A stretch of 64,000 nucleotides of DNA from Adiantum capillus-veneris (lineage: Eukaryota > Streptophyta > Polypodiopsida > Polypodiales > Pteridaceae): assembly GCA_014529385.2 (NCBI GenBank), contig CM043944.1:62019248-62083247 (forward strand), in the 5' to 3' direction. Numbering within the stretch: position 1 is the first letter of the stretch; each line of letters begins with the position of its first letter. A program made the translations under genes and the position numbers. Positions 23,329 through 34,731 of this stretch are shown here, piece after piece. Under the pieces are notes generated by a model. That model was not told where the DNA came from and ran no database searches. It saw only the letters and a program-made list of their open reading frames with translations.

Positions 23329-23731
23329 GGTTTGTGGTTGTCTCACAACATCTAATTGAACGGAAAATTGCATTCACGTGTCTACAACGCATGAAAAGTG
23401 ATTTCTACAAGTGCTACATGGGTGCAAACAACAACACTACTGGTTCACTTGCGGCACATGCCCTTGACACAGAGTTTGGGTATGTTTGTTTGCCAATCAA
23501 GTCTTCTAACACTTCTACTAACCCCCTTCTCTAATAAGAGATTACCCCATTTTCACTCAAACAAAACCCTAATCTAATCATGAGCAACTATACCTTTCTT
23601 TTTGCTTCAGGCCCAAGCTAAAAGACCATATGGAATATTGCCTTGACCACTTTCAAAAATTACAAAAGCTTCCAAGTGTACGAGATCAAGTCCAAGAATT
23701 GAAGGAAAGCGTCCTAGAAAATATAAAAAAG
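23329..23731 (+). CDS. VAMP72-type R-SNARE, exons encoding the second half of the longin domain and the linker
   Basis: Two exons: 23329-23479 (acceptor TTTTGCAG, donor GG/GTATGT) and 23611-23731 (acceptor GCTTCAG, donor AAG/GTGAGT). The 131-bp intron is phase 2, and the joined frame has no stop. The product resembles plant VAMP72 longin domains: (E)RKIAF, CLQRMKSDF, ALDTEFG/PKLKDHMEYCLDH and QVQELKESVLENIKK, which lines up with the end of the longin fold and the region before the SNARE helix. VAMP72 proteins are tail-anchored R-SNAREs that drive fusion of secretory vesicles with the plasma membrane or cell plate. The first half of the longin domain and the start codon are not found; they must lie in an upstream exon. 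The reading frame resumes at 47686. It could be a recent pseudogene. Confidence 0.8.
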
Positions 23732-24769
23732 GTGAGTCTCTTTGAAGCGTCACCGCCTTCATGCCACAATTGATTTTGATCTTTAGAAACTTTATCTTTG
23801 GCAGATTTAATGTTTAATTTAATTTGTTATCAGTATATTAAATCCGCATGACTTGTTCGTCGGTAAATGAATTTTTTTGTCTCTTGCTAAATTGAAGAAA
23901 AAGGAAGCAATTACTGAAGAAAAAGGAAGCAATTACTGATGGATTTCTCCTCTCTTAACATAGTTAGGTACATAGCAAAACGGTTACGATCATCAACCAT
24001 CAACGTGGTTTTTTCGAAGAAGCAATATACTTGAGATGACCTAGTCACAAATGGTTGGCACCTTATCCACATATAGTGATACACACTAGATAAGAGGATA
24101 TCTTACTTCATAGTAGAGTGAAGATAATTAAAAAACACAAGTGGCTCCCTCACCAATTCTGGCTTTATCAACTCCACCAAGTGTAGGACTCTACCATCAA
24201 CCACTATACCTTGCTTGCTATACACGTCTATAATTGCGAGGCAAAAGTGGAGCTGAGCTTTGCAAGATGGTGTGATGCCCTCTTCTTCAAGTCTTTAGCT
24301 TTCCACAGTGTTGACAACACATCCTCCACAATTTCACTAATAATGAGAGAATCTCCTCACTAACATTTGTATAGTTAGGGCTATGGTATTGAGAGTAGTT
24401 TGTCAGTCTAGAAATGAATTACTCTTTTAGAAGTCTTAACCTGGTTCTCAAAACTTGCTAGTGGAAGCTCATTAATAGAACAAATCAACATTGCAAGCTC
24501 CGCACAAAAGAGTAGTTGGAGAGGTGCAACATCATGTACTTTTGGAGAACCTTGTGCAAGGATATGCCAGGGCTGTTTGTAACATTTCGTGATTAACGAG
24601 GATTTTTTTTACAAAGAAAATTACTAGTAATGAGAGCGCTACGACGACCATGTGAGGATTCAAAATGTATTTTGTTTTTGTGTAGCTAACAAATTCCCAT
24701 AGAACTCACTACTAGCAAGGGTGACCTTTCTATTGAGATGTTAACTTAAAATTCCATTGTCCACACCTA

Positions 24770-25450
24770 TTGAGAGTGATCTTTATGATGAGATGTCGAC
24801 CTCTAGCACTCTTGACATGTTTGCATGATCATTCATGTATTGGAAATTTGCATGGTCATACCATGATATTGCCGATCATTATTGCAAGCCAACACCCTGT
24901 CTCTGATGAAGTGAAAGTGCAATTCACCGTGCTTTTTCCTCACGCGGAACACTAGATTCTATTTGCTATTAAGGTTGATGTAGTAGATGACAACTAGGCT
25001 TTGAACCTGTACATCCAACTCTCCAAGTAGCATCTCCAGTTATGCTACATCATGTGTTGCAACTACAAAAGCCTGATACTCAGTGACAAGTTGTGCTAAA
25101 CGATTGTGGATTTCTTATTGTTACTCCATGTGATAACAGCACTCCCAAGTGAGCATATGAACCCATTGTGGTAGATCACGGATCAAAAAGAGTACCCGTC
25201 CAAAATGCATATCTGTAGCCATAGAATTGTACCTTCATGCCGGCCTCATAAAAGAGTGCATAACCCAAGGTAGCAGTCGCATAGTGCAATGTATGATTCA
25301 CTATATCCAATTGTGGCTTCCTCGTAAGCTTCATAAACTTGTGCTCAAGGCCAATCTTGTAGCTCTAATATGCTCACGTGAGATTGTCAAGAAGATAAGG
25401 CTCCCTAATATATTCTTGTAGATGGTGGCATTCTCTAGCACATCATCCCA
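24770..25450 (-). mobile_element. Ty1/copia remnant: end of RT and RNase H
   Basis: In broken minus-strand frames the copia RNase H signatures are readable: GSAVITWSNNKKSTIV, then STEYQAFVVATHDVA, then HFHFIRDRVLA, in the family order (ITWSSKKQ.., STEAEYMA.., HYHFIRE..). Upstream, LHYATATLGYALFY matches the end of the RT/connection region. There are several stop codons. No LTR was recognised downstream at 23.9-24.7 kb. Confidence 0.7.
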
Positions 25451-25522
25451 CATCAACTTGCAGCTTAGTTTTTGTTTTTTTTCAATACCCATCCATCTAG
25501 TGTGGGTTGGAAGTATATATTA

Positions 25523-25978
25523 GAGAAAATTACAAAAATACCCTTCAAATTTGTGAAATTTGCCAAAACTTCCCCTGTAATTTGAAAATTTCTCAAATCA
25601 CCCCTTAAGTTTGGATTAAAGTTTCCAAAATTGCCAATCTACCCCTCGTGATGATAGAAAGCTAAAAGAGGTAATATTTTACAAGTTTGTATACGAAGCA
25701 CTCTATTTAACAAACTCAGCATGTCAGAATGTGAATTCTCAATGATATTATGGACTCAAGATCTAAAATAACTTAATATTAACACATAAAAATGCTACCT
25801 TTTTGGGTATTTGGCTAACAACTTTCTAAATATGTATTTATGCTTTTATATATTCTATTTGGAGAAATTGGAGCAATTTCTTATAAAAAAATGCACGAGG
25901 GTATTTTGGAAAATTTTCAAATTATAGTGGGATTTTTGGAAATTTCCACAAGTTTGAGGGGGATTTTGTTGATTTTTC
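25523..25978. mobile_element. Inverted-repeat MITE (456 bp) with 10-bp target-site duplication
   Basis: GTATATATTA occurs at 25513-25522 and 25979-25988, flanking terminal inverted repeats of about 80 bp (left GAGAAAATTACAAAAATACC, right end pairing through GGTATTTTGG, TTTTGTTGATTTTTC). The interior is AT-rich without coding sequence. Long inverted repeats with a 9-10-bp duplication suggest a Mutator-type non-autonomous element. Confidence 0.8.
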
Positions 25979-25988
25979 GTATATATTA

Positions 25989-26962
25989 ACTAAGAAAAGA
26001 ATTAACAAAGTCCATGTAGCACAAGTGCGGTGGACACCCACCACCCTCAACCAAAGGCACCACAATCACCAAACAGTGTGCCACTAGGAATACTATAGCT
26101 ACCACCCACAATAAACCTGCCCTCAAGGGGTTAAAAACACACCGTCCATCTACTATATCCAAGGATGCAAAGAGACTACAAGGTTTGATTATAGCAAAGA
26201 TTATCCTCAAGCAACAACCACCAAAAGGCATACAATACCAAAAAGAGCCTATACTGCCATAAAGAAAAAACAATCGTGGACCATGAGTTGAAGAAGCCAC
26301 CATAGCTCATATGCTGCCGCCACCACATGGAGCCATGTCTCTAGCTCAGGTCGCAAAGGACTGCACCAAAGCATGAGAGTAGGACCATATCCTCAAACCC
26401 AAAACAGCAAACAGGCACTTCATTCACAACATTATTAGAGGCAGACCATGACAAAAAACTCCATGGAGATTCTCTATCTGCAAGATCCAAAGGAGCAATA
26501 ACAAAGTTAGACCACCATGTAGCTACTCTGGCAGACATCCCTTCTATATCATTTTGCATGCACTGCATTGGGGTCAGGAGCAAGCCCACGACGAGGGAGG
26601 AGAGGATGGAAAAAACTCGCCCTCTATTGTTGTGTGGAAGACCGTGTCGTTACCAAGGTCCCCATCCTCTAGGTGATGCTGTCCGGCATTACGAGGCTTC
26701 CCGAAGCCTAAAGTAATCAAGATTTTCCTCGTGGACATAGTGGGAAGCTGTGCCACCCAATAGTCCAAGAATGAGGATGGTCGCCACCAACAGGGGGGGT
26801 CCCTAGGCTGCCCAGCTAGGGTTCCTCTCCCTAGAAACCCCCTTGAGTAGGAGTCTATCCTTGCCCCACCTCTGCTCCTCCTCACCTTCCATAACAACCA
26901 AAACCTCAGAGGGTCTCATCTTAGGCTAACCTCAAGTTTTAATCCGTGGCATAATAATAGGA
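25989..26962. other. Unassigned region
   Basis: Three minus-strand frames (25986-26303, 26341-26589, 26574-26897) are open and adjacent but have no recognised family. Part may belong to a retrotransposon leader. Confidence 0.4.
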
Positions 26963-28910
26963 TGTTACCATATATATGTGGTAGTGATGTGTGTGAACAA
27001 CCTTACGACGACCGGGGCATTTTTTCCCTCACTAGGAGTTTTTCCCCCCCATGCATTGTGTATACACCCATCACTCTAGGGCTATCTTATTTCCATAGCA
27101 CACTAAGTAATACTGCTCTCTGTTGTGTGCCTTGTGATTCCTTCATCTTCTCGAAGCTGTGTGCGTTTTCTTGCAACCCTATTTCCAACAATAAGTATCA
27201 AAGCAGGTTGCATCCTCTTGGGCTTAGTTGCTAGTATCGCCAGCACATGCCTACTCACTTTCTCTGATTTTAGTGAGCTTTGGTGAGCATCAACAAGTCG
27301 ACAAATACGTCGGGAAAGCTTGTAAAAAGCTTAGTCTGCTCACATTTTCCATTCGGGCTCATTTCGGCCTCCATTTTCACTACAAACAGTACTACGCTGG
27401 CAATTTCATCCTTTTGTGTAGAATTTTTGTGAGTGCCATTTTTTGCATAATAGGTCCCTTACAATCTTCTTTGGGTTGTGTTATATAGCACGTGTTGATC
27501 TTGCTTCATTTCTCCTCTTTTCGGACAGTTTTCACATCAGGTGCATGCATTCGCCATGGCTGACAAAAACACAGATGTCTTCACGATGTTCGTTGTTGAG
27601 GATAAATTGGATGGGGACATTACCCATTGTGGGCTTACATCACGCAACATGTTCTTGTCTCAAAGGGCATTTGAATGTTGTGTAGGGCCTTTATGTACGC
27701 CCTGGTTCTGAGGATACAACCGATGTTGAAGATGTTGCAGGTTTTGGTGGCAGGATGGTTGTTTCTAGAGCCATTTTCCCTACAGCTGAGCAGGCTCGTT
27801 GGGATGTTAGAGAGGCATAGGCTCATGCATTGATTGCATTATATGTGAATCACACTAGTAATCCTCACATTTGTTCACGTAAATCTGCAAATAGGGTGGG
27901 GATATTATGGTTGGTCTTTATGCAAGTCGCAATGAAACTAAAATTGCATTGTTTGCGTAAAGAGCTAGAGTCACAGATTATGCACGAGGAAGATGAAATG
28001 GACGTTTTCATTGTTGGTATCAAGGATATTAATGAGCAACTTATTTTTGCACAGGTAAAGTCAGTTCTGACAGTTCCCTTGTGGAGACTGTCCTTGATGC
28101 TTTGCCAGATTCTTGCTAGACTTTTGCTAGTACTTGGAGACTTATGACCCAAGGAAATCCTAAAGTTGTCAAGTTTGATACATTATGGACATTGCTATTG
28201 CAAGAGATCCATTATCCCCGACAGAAGCTTGTGCATAAGGATGTTTGTGGGCCCATGCAAACTGCATCCTTGGGAAATTACCTTTGGTGACTTTCATTGA
28301 TGATTACTCCGCTTAAAGGTAAGTTTGAAGTGTTTATGTGCTTCAAGCAATTTCTGGCTATGGCTGAAAATGTCTCTAAATGTACCATGGGCACCCTTTG
28401 TTTTAATCAAGAGGGGGAGTATATGTCTCATGAATTTAATGCATTTTTGGCTAGTCATGGGATAAAACACCAATGTACAGTGCCATATACACTTCAGCAA
28501 AATGGTATTGCTGAGAACAAAAACAGGTCGCTTACGGAGATGGCACGATGTATGGTAAAGAGTCAAGCATTGCCACATTTGTTTTGGCTTGAGGCCATCA
28601 TGTGTGCTACTTATGTACTTAAGAAGTGTCCTACAAAAGCTTTGGAGTCTATGACTCCTTATGAAGCATGGCATGATCAAAAGCTTTATATTGACCAGGT
28701 GCATGTTTTTGGTTGTTTGGCTTATGCTTTGGTGCCACAAAATGCAACGCAAAAAATTATATGATAAGGCTATGAAATGCAAACAGAAATTGTTATACCG
28801 TTCAAAGCAAAGGTTACAGGTTGTACTGTCCACAAAAAAAGAGTACCTTGGTTTCACAGGATGTTGCGTTTGTGAAAGATTCTGTTTAGCCCTTGATGTC
28901 ATGTACTAGA
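26963..28910 (+). mobile_element. Ty1/copia element, internally deleted (LTR end, primer site, gag, integrase)
   Basis: A likely 5' LTR runs from about 26963 (TGTTACC) to 27190 (CCAACA). It is followed at 27191-27207 by ATAAGTATCAAAGCAGG, a diverged form of the copia primer-binding site TGGTATCAGAGC that pairs with initiator tRNA-Met. Gag starts at 27556, and integrase follows to about 28900. Zinc knuckle, protease, RT and RNase H are missing, and no 3' LTR was recognised. The LTR limits are tentative. Confidence 0.75.
27556..28910 (+). pseudogene. Copia gag-integrase remnant
   Basis: Gag begins MADKNTDVFTMFVVEDKLDG and continues in broken frames through QARWDVR, HALIALYVNH, LRKELES and KDINEQLIFA, as in UBN2-type copia gag, to about 28200. 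It then passes directly into the integrase start (LVHKDVCGPMQTASLGNY), skipping the zinc knuckle and protease. The integrase core at 28297-28764 is open: FNQEGEYMSHEF, YTLQQNGIAENKNRSL (catalytic Glu), PYEAWH and VFGCLAYA. The first DDYS aspartate block is at about 28290, next to a frame break. Integrase ends near 28900 with VSQDVAFVKDS-like residues. Confidence 0.82.
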
Positions 28911-29789
28911 GACAATAATGTAAGCTCACAGAACATTTATGATAGTTTAAAGAGTGTATTTATAGAAGTTTGATCCATGATGTGAAGTGTTGATTTTATA
29001 ATTTTTTTTAATATTTTGATTTGTATCAATTCCTTTCATTTAAGTACTTCACATAGATTCATTTCATCAAATTGTTTATTATTTTCTATGTTTATTAAAT
29101 TTATCTTTTTTATGAAGGCATTAAAATATTCTTTTGTTTTACTTTTTTAATATGTCTTATTAGTAACTGGACATTATAATGTAAAATCATAGGTCATTTC
29201 TAAAGTCAAAACACCTATCAAACGGGATTTTGTAGGAAAGCTACCAATAGAGAAAATATCAATATGGAAACCCAAACCATTTTCAATGTAGGAAAAAGTT
29301 TTTTTTAATCTAAATGGACCCATCAATGTTCCATGTTTTCGCCTATTTTTGTCCTATCCAGTGGAAGATTTAATGATTTTTTCATAAGTCGAATGAATTT
29401 TGTTTATAACAATACTTTATGTGCCACTCTATATACTTTCAAGCACCACATATTCATGTAACTCAAAGTCAACCTTTTTTAAAATATGATTTATTCACCA
29501 CATAGTAGAATATACACACACTTTTGTAGACATAGTGTTATAGTGGAACCTTTTGTCTAGTGAAATATTGATTCTCAAAATAATTTTATTGTGCTTTTTT
29601 TATGTGCTATGCCCATGAGGCAAGTCATACATTATGTAACTTGGTGGAAATTCATAATAACTTTGTCTTGATATTTTCCACAAAATGATTCAAAAAAGAC
29701 ATTGTAATGTCCGATTGATTGTGGTACCAAACTAGTGTACAAAAAGAAAATTCCATGTGATTGTAAACACTCATTTAATTATTCAAGCA
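28911..29789. other. AT-rich unassigned region
   Basis: No gene or repeat recognised; may include the decayed end of the copia element. Confidence 0.5.
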
Positions 29790-29798
29790 GAGAGGCAT

Positions 29799-30215
29799 TC
29801 CTCATCACTATCTCACACGGGTCCAACCAAGAGGGATCTAGGGTCCAAATTTGGGCACGCGGAGCAGCTTTAATCTCAATCATCCAATCGTGCGATGAAC
29901 TAGGGGTGAGCTCGGGGTGGCTCAAGTTCATCCCTAGTTCACTTGCCTCGCGGGGTGTGGGTCGAACCCAAGACCTCTCGGTTGCCACACAAATGCCCTA
30001 CCCTCATGCTAGTGCATCGCTTCCCATGTTAGCATGACACATGATCACACCCTAGTTTATCCGTCCCTACTTCTCCCCTAATTAAGCATAGTTCACCCCT
30101 AGTTTGCCCCTAGTTCATTGCATGATCCGATGGTTGAGATTAAAACCGGCTCACTCCCCCAAATTTGGGACCTAGATCCCCTTTGCGCCATATGGCCATG
30201 CCATATAGTGATGAG
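29799..30215. mobile_element. Mutator-like MITE (417 bp) with 9-bp target-site duplication
   Basis: GAGAGGCAT occurs at 29790-29798 and 30216-30224. The enclosed ends, CTCATCACTAT and its complement ATAGTGATGAG, begin terminal inverted repeats of roughly 115 bp. These include GGGATCTAGG, CCAAATTTGGG, TTTAATCTCAA and GATGAACTAGGGG on the left and their complements at 30104-30185. A 9-bp duplication with long inverted repeats is diagnostic of the Mutator superfamily. There is no transposase, so it is non-autonomous. Confidence 0.88.
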
Positions 30216-30224
30216 GAGAGGCAT

Positions 30225-30845
30225 CCATTGTTCGCCGAAGCCGCTTGGCGGCTTTGCCTTCAATGTTATTCTCACTTTTGCATGTGTGCTATACCGCTTG
30301 CGGTCGTGTGTTAACTCTCTCTATAAGATGTTTTTGAGTGCATGCCATGATTTCTTCCTCAACTTAATCTTCTCATTGCATATTCATGTGTCTCAACTGC
30401 ACACCTTTTCACCTCTTGTTAAACACTTAAAACAAGTGATAAAATCACAGCCTGCCAAATTAAGGAAACTAATAAAGAACATGAAAGTGAAACAAAAAAC
30501 TACTAGGATGGTAATCATATTGATCCATAGAGAACGTGATTTACAGATTACACCATAAATGTTGACCGCGATAAAGGATTGAAGAGTATCAAAGTGGTGT
30601 TTTGATAGGATAAACACAAACATAATGTATGGAATCATGCCAGGCCTGATAAAATTTTCTTCTTGAGATGCAATTTTTGAAGTACCCTTTCATATGCTCT
30701 GTGTAATGCAATCAATTTATATAATTTTCCATATATATCATTAACTTATAGATATAAACACAAAAAATGATAGGCAATTTTGAGATTCTAGCATGTCAAA
30801 TGACATGAGTTTTTTTTAAAGCACATGTTTTGATAGGCAAAATAG
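30225..30845. other. Unassigned region
   Basis: A plus frame (30118-30558) overlaps the MITE and has no recognised family; otherwise AT-rich. Confidence 0.45.
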
Positions 30846-32372
30846 CCCTTGACAAAAAAAGGCGTCAATTTTAGGCCTTGATCTAAGGCTAGATCCCACT
30901 TTAAAATCTCTACGACTCTAAGCTTTTAAAAAAAACATTAGCATAGTGAATTGAATTAAAAAACCACCCTTAAGCTCTACACCCTAAGCTTTAGATCCCT
31001 ATGCTCTACACCCCACTTTAAAAATTCTACATTTTTAAGCTCTAGAGCGCCTTTTACAAATTAAAATTGTAGATCCCTAAGTTGTAAATCCCACTTTAAA
31101 AGCTTTAAAGTTCTAAGTTAGTAAGCCCTAAACTCTAACGTCTCGGGGTGACCCTCCCCCTACCTGTGGATCCATGTAACATTTTCACTTTCTTTAATTC
31201 AAATTTTTACCTTCTAATTAAAAAAAACTCTAGTTCCTCATTGGATTAGCTTTAAAATCTCAAAAAAAAAAATCTTTAAAGATTAAAGCTCTAAAGGATA
31301 AATTCCTTCCATAAAGTTTTAACCAACAAAAATGACAACTTTAGTTATTACCTAATCCTTGACCAAAAAAAAAAAACATCAATTTAAGCCTTGATCTGAG
31401 GCTAGATTCCACTTTAAAATCTCTACATCTCTAAGCTTTTTAAAAAAACATAAGCATAGTGAATTGAATTAAAAAAGCACCCTTAAGCTCTACACCCTAA
31501 GCTTTAGATCCCTATGCTCTACACCCCACTTTAAAAATTCTACATTTTTAAGCTCTAGAGCGTCTTTTACAAATTAAAATTGTAGATCCCTAAGTTGTAA
31601 ATCCCACTTTAAAAGCTTTAAAGTTCTAAGTTAGTAAGCCCTAAAACTCTAACGTCTCGGGGTGACCCTCCCCCTATCTGTGGATCCATGTAACATTTTC
31701 ACTTTCTTTAATTCAAATTTTTACCTTCTAATTAAAAAAAAACTCTAATTCCTCATTGGATTAGCTTTAAAATCTCAACAAAAATATTCTTTAAAGATTA
31801 AATCTCTAAAGGATAAATTCCTTCCATAAAGTTTTAACCAACAAAAATGACAACTTTAGTTATTACCTAACCCTTGACAAAAAAAAATGTGTCAATTTTA
31901 GGCGTCGATATGAGGCTAGATCCCACTTTAAAATCTCTACATCTCTAAGCTTTAAAAAAAAACATAAGCATAGTGAATTGAATTAAAAAGGCACCCTTAA
32001 GCTCTACACCCTAAGCTTTAGATCCCTATGCTCTACACCCCACTTTAAAAATTCTACATTTTTAAGCTCTGGAGCGCCTTTTACAAATTAAAACTGTAGA
32101 TCCCTAAATTGTAAATCCCACTTTAAAAGCTTTAAATTTCTAAGTTAATAAGTCATAAAACTCTAACGTCTCGGGGTGACCCTCCCCCTACCTGTGGATC
32201 CATGTAACATTTTCACTTTCTTTAATTCAAATTTTTACCTTCTAATAAAAAAAAATTAGTTCCTCATTGGATTAGCTTTAAAATCTCAAAAAAAAAAATC
32301 TTTAAAGATTAAAGCTCTAAAGGAGAAATTCCTTTCATAAAGTTTTAACCAACAAAAATGACAACTTTAGTT
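30846..32372. repeat. Tandem array of three 500-515 bp units
   Basis: Units start at about 30846, 31356 and 31871, each opening with CCTTGACAAAAAA or CCTTGACCAAAAA and closing with AAAATGACAACTTTAGTTA. Every unit contains CTCTAACGTCTCGGGGTGAC and CTGTGGATCCATGTAACA. The copies are roughly 95 percent identical by eye, so amplification is fairly recent. No open frame is shared. Confidence 0.95.
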
Positions 32373-33100
32373 CAGGGCTCGGGAAAAGATAGATTCGCTT
32401 TATCCAAAGCATGTTCAAAATAAACAAGGTGAGGAGTCACGATGGCCTGCAGAGATGATTAGTAATTTTTTGTGAAAAAAAACACTCCTCAGAAAATAAA
32501 TATTTTCTTAGATAAGGATTGATGCTTTCTGCAGAGGTTACCTTCTATAACATAGGGTTTTTAACCAAGGGCAGGATATTGAATGGTGCAATGATTAGAT
32601 TAGCTTTTAGGTAGAATGGTAAAGATTAAATTATTTCATTGCCTAAGGAAGGTTCATGTGCAAATAATTGTCAAGCTGGAAGAATGTAATTAGATGTGCA
32701 ATTAAGTTGGATACCTATGGTCTCTTTGAGTCCAAAGCTCATGCAACTAAGCTTTAGAATATAACCAAATTACACGTTTATAATTTCTAGCAGATAATTG
32801 GCTAAAAAGTATGGTCAAGGTATTCTATATTGCGACTGTTTAAAGATTAATAGATCCCTCTCAATGCAGCTGAGAGAATGCTTGCTTCAAAGGTAGAAAT
32901 AAATCTAACCCTAAACATGAAAATTAAAATGTGGAATTTAGATGCGAGAGAGAGGCCTTCAAACATTGACAGAGGTGGTATGGGGGATGTTTGTTTTTCT
33001 CTCAAGACAATGCAACATAGCAAAGCATACATTCCCAAGATAATGCAATGAGATATGATGGCATGGCATTGTACCAGCCAATGCAAGACTCCAAGGCCAA
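32373..33100. other. Unassigned region
   Basis: No gene recognised. The phrase AGGGCTCGGGAAA occurs here at 32375 and again at 35018, which may mark a dispersed repeat edge. Confidence 0.45.
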
Positions 33101-33374
33101 CAACCTTCTTCACAACTCCTTGCAGGCCAACTAGAACAGATTTTGTTCGATTATTGCCTGTCACGATGACCTCGGTGTGGCGCAGCAGCACAGACAACTC
33201 CTCATCAAAGCCCTCGTCACTCGCACCCCTGAGCACACAACCTTCTTCACAACTCCTTGCAGGCCAACTAGAACAGATTTTGTTCGATTATTGCCTGTCA
33301 CGATGACCTTGGTGTGGCGCAGCAGCACAGACAACTCCTCATCAAATCCCTCGTCGCTCACACCCCCTGAGCAC
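33101..33374. repeat. 137-bp tandem duplication, possibly of a coding fragment
   Basis: Positions 33101-33237 and 33238-33374 are near-identical. The minus-strand frame in both copies reads DEELSVLLRHT(E/K)VIVTG, then NNRTKSVLVGLQGVVKKV. The one-frame conservation across copies suggests a fragment of a protein gene, but I do not recognise the family. Confidence 0.85.
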
Positions 33375-33790
33375 ATCAACCCTTCCTCACTTGCACCACC
33401 TCCTTGCCCATACATAGCTCTTTCCCTTGATCGCACCTCCCTCCATCTCCATCTATGTGCCCATATCCATCGTCTTTAAATCAAGTGACCTTCTTAACAA
33501 CAGCTCCCAATATATCTCTCCACATTGTTTAAATTAGCATTGATTAAGCCCCGAGAAGCCCCCCGTGGCCACTAGAATATATGTTTCGATTGGATTGAGC
33601 TTTTTTACTACACATTCGTCAGATACTCCTGAAATAGAGGTAAGGTAAGAAGAGCGTTGAAGCTGTCAGGTTGTTTTTAGCGCATGACACAACTTTGTGG
33701 ATACAGAATACTTTGAACATCAATTTGCATCTCTTCCAATAATTATAGACAGTTGCTTGATTGATAGAACAAAAAAAGTGTCAAGTACAT

Positions 33791-34362
33791 TGCCATGCCC
33801 GGAGTTTAGGGGTGAGAGCACCCGCAACATAGTGAGCATGCATCCGTGTTAGTGAGGGCACACATACCACTACATATAGCTCAATGTAGACGGCACAAAG
33901 AATGACCAATTGACTCAATAGATGAGCGGCTAGATTGGTAATTTCCAGGGTGAGTTACCTCCGTTACCGACATAGTGGACAATCGATTAGAGGCCCAATC
34001 CGGAGGCTATAAATAGGGCTTAGTATTCATTTTGTAGGATCTCTCCTCGACTAGTCATTTTGGAAGACTCTTAAATTTCCCTGTTTAGTGTCTTGGAGCT
34101 CTTCATGCTCTCATACTTTGTAACTCTTATCATGAAGCTTAGAGCAAGCTTGGCTCACATGGTTGCACTTTGCCTATATTAATATGGATACATTTCAGTT
34201 CAGTCTCAATTTCGAGTTCAATCTATATTTTAGTTTCATTCTTTGCATTTCATTCCAATCTTTGTCTGATTTGATGTTTGAAGTCGTAACTAAGTCTAGC
34301 TGACCAATCTAGAATAGCTGTCATATGTGTTCAACTCATTCCATTTTGGCGATCATGCTAGG
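33791..34362 (+). mobile_element. Probable LTR plus primer-binding site of a gypsy-type element
   Basis: The segment starts TGCCATGCCCGGAGTTTAGG and ends near 34343 in ATTCCA. CTATAAATAGGG lies at about 34008 as a TATA box with a cysteine-free U/A-rich leader after it. TTTTGGCGATCATGC follows directly at 34344, similar to the TTTTGGCGCCGTTGCC site of plant gypsy elements. No pol follows, so it is a truncated element or near-solo LTR. A second LTR was not found. Confidence 0.5.
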
Positions 34363-34560
34363 ACCATTTTCAATGATGATTCCCTCTATGGCTTGGGTGG
34401 ATAACACGAGCTTAGTCCCTCTTGTGGATTTGAATGTTCATAGTCAACATATTTAGCCAAAAAGCTAACATTGGTATTGCAGCCAAGAGTCAATCGATTA
34501 CACGTCTTCACAAGGGCATATATTGCAACAAATGACAAATTTAGCTGAGTTGAAACAACC

Positions 34561-34721
34561 CTTTTTTTTTCTTCAAAACTCACAATCATGAGTAGATTAT
34601 ATTAGCACCCAAAAGAAATATAAAAACTAGTCATACTCGTGACGAGCCATGACGTCTTCGAGTGAACATTAGTACATTGGCTAATAGGGAGCCACCCCAC
34701 GGCAATGGTGAAATAAGTGGA
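34561..34721 (-). mobile_element. Solo LINE 3' tail (161 bp) with 10-bp target-site duplication
   Basis: TGAAACAACC occurs at 34551-34560 and 34722-34731. Between them, on the minus strand, is a LINE 3' UTR with GAGCCATGAC and GGGAGCCACCCC phrases shared with LINE-G, the variant palindrome ACTCACAATCATGAGT at 34578-34593 and a T9 tail. It is a strongly 5'-truncated insertion. Confidence 0.88.
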
Positions 34722-34731
34722 TGAAACAACC

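Noticed and set aside
24001-24769. Continuation of the copia remnant to 23.9 kb
   Set aside because: No RNase H, LTR or polypurine signature could be read below 24770.
28294-28902. 202-codon minus-strand frame opposite the copia integrase
   Set aside because: The plus strand encodes recognisable integrase; the minus frame is antisense and low in any known signature.
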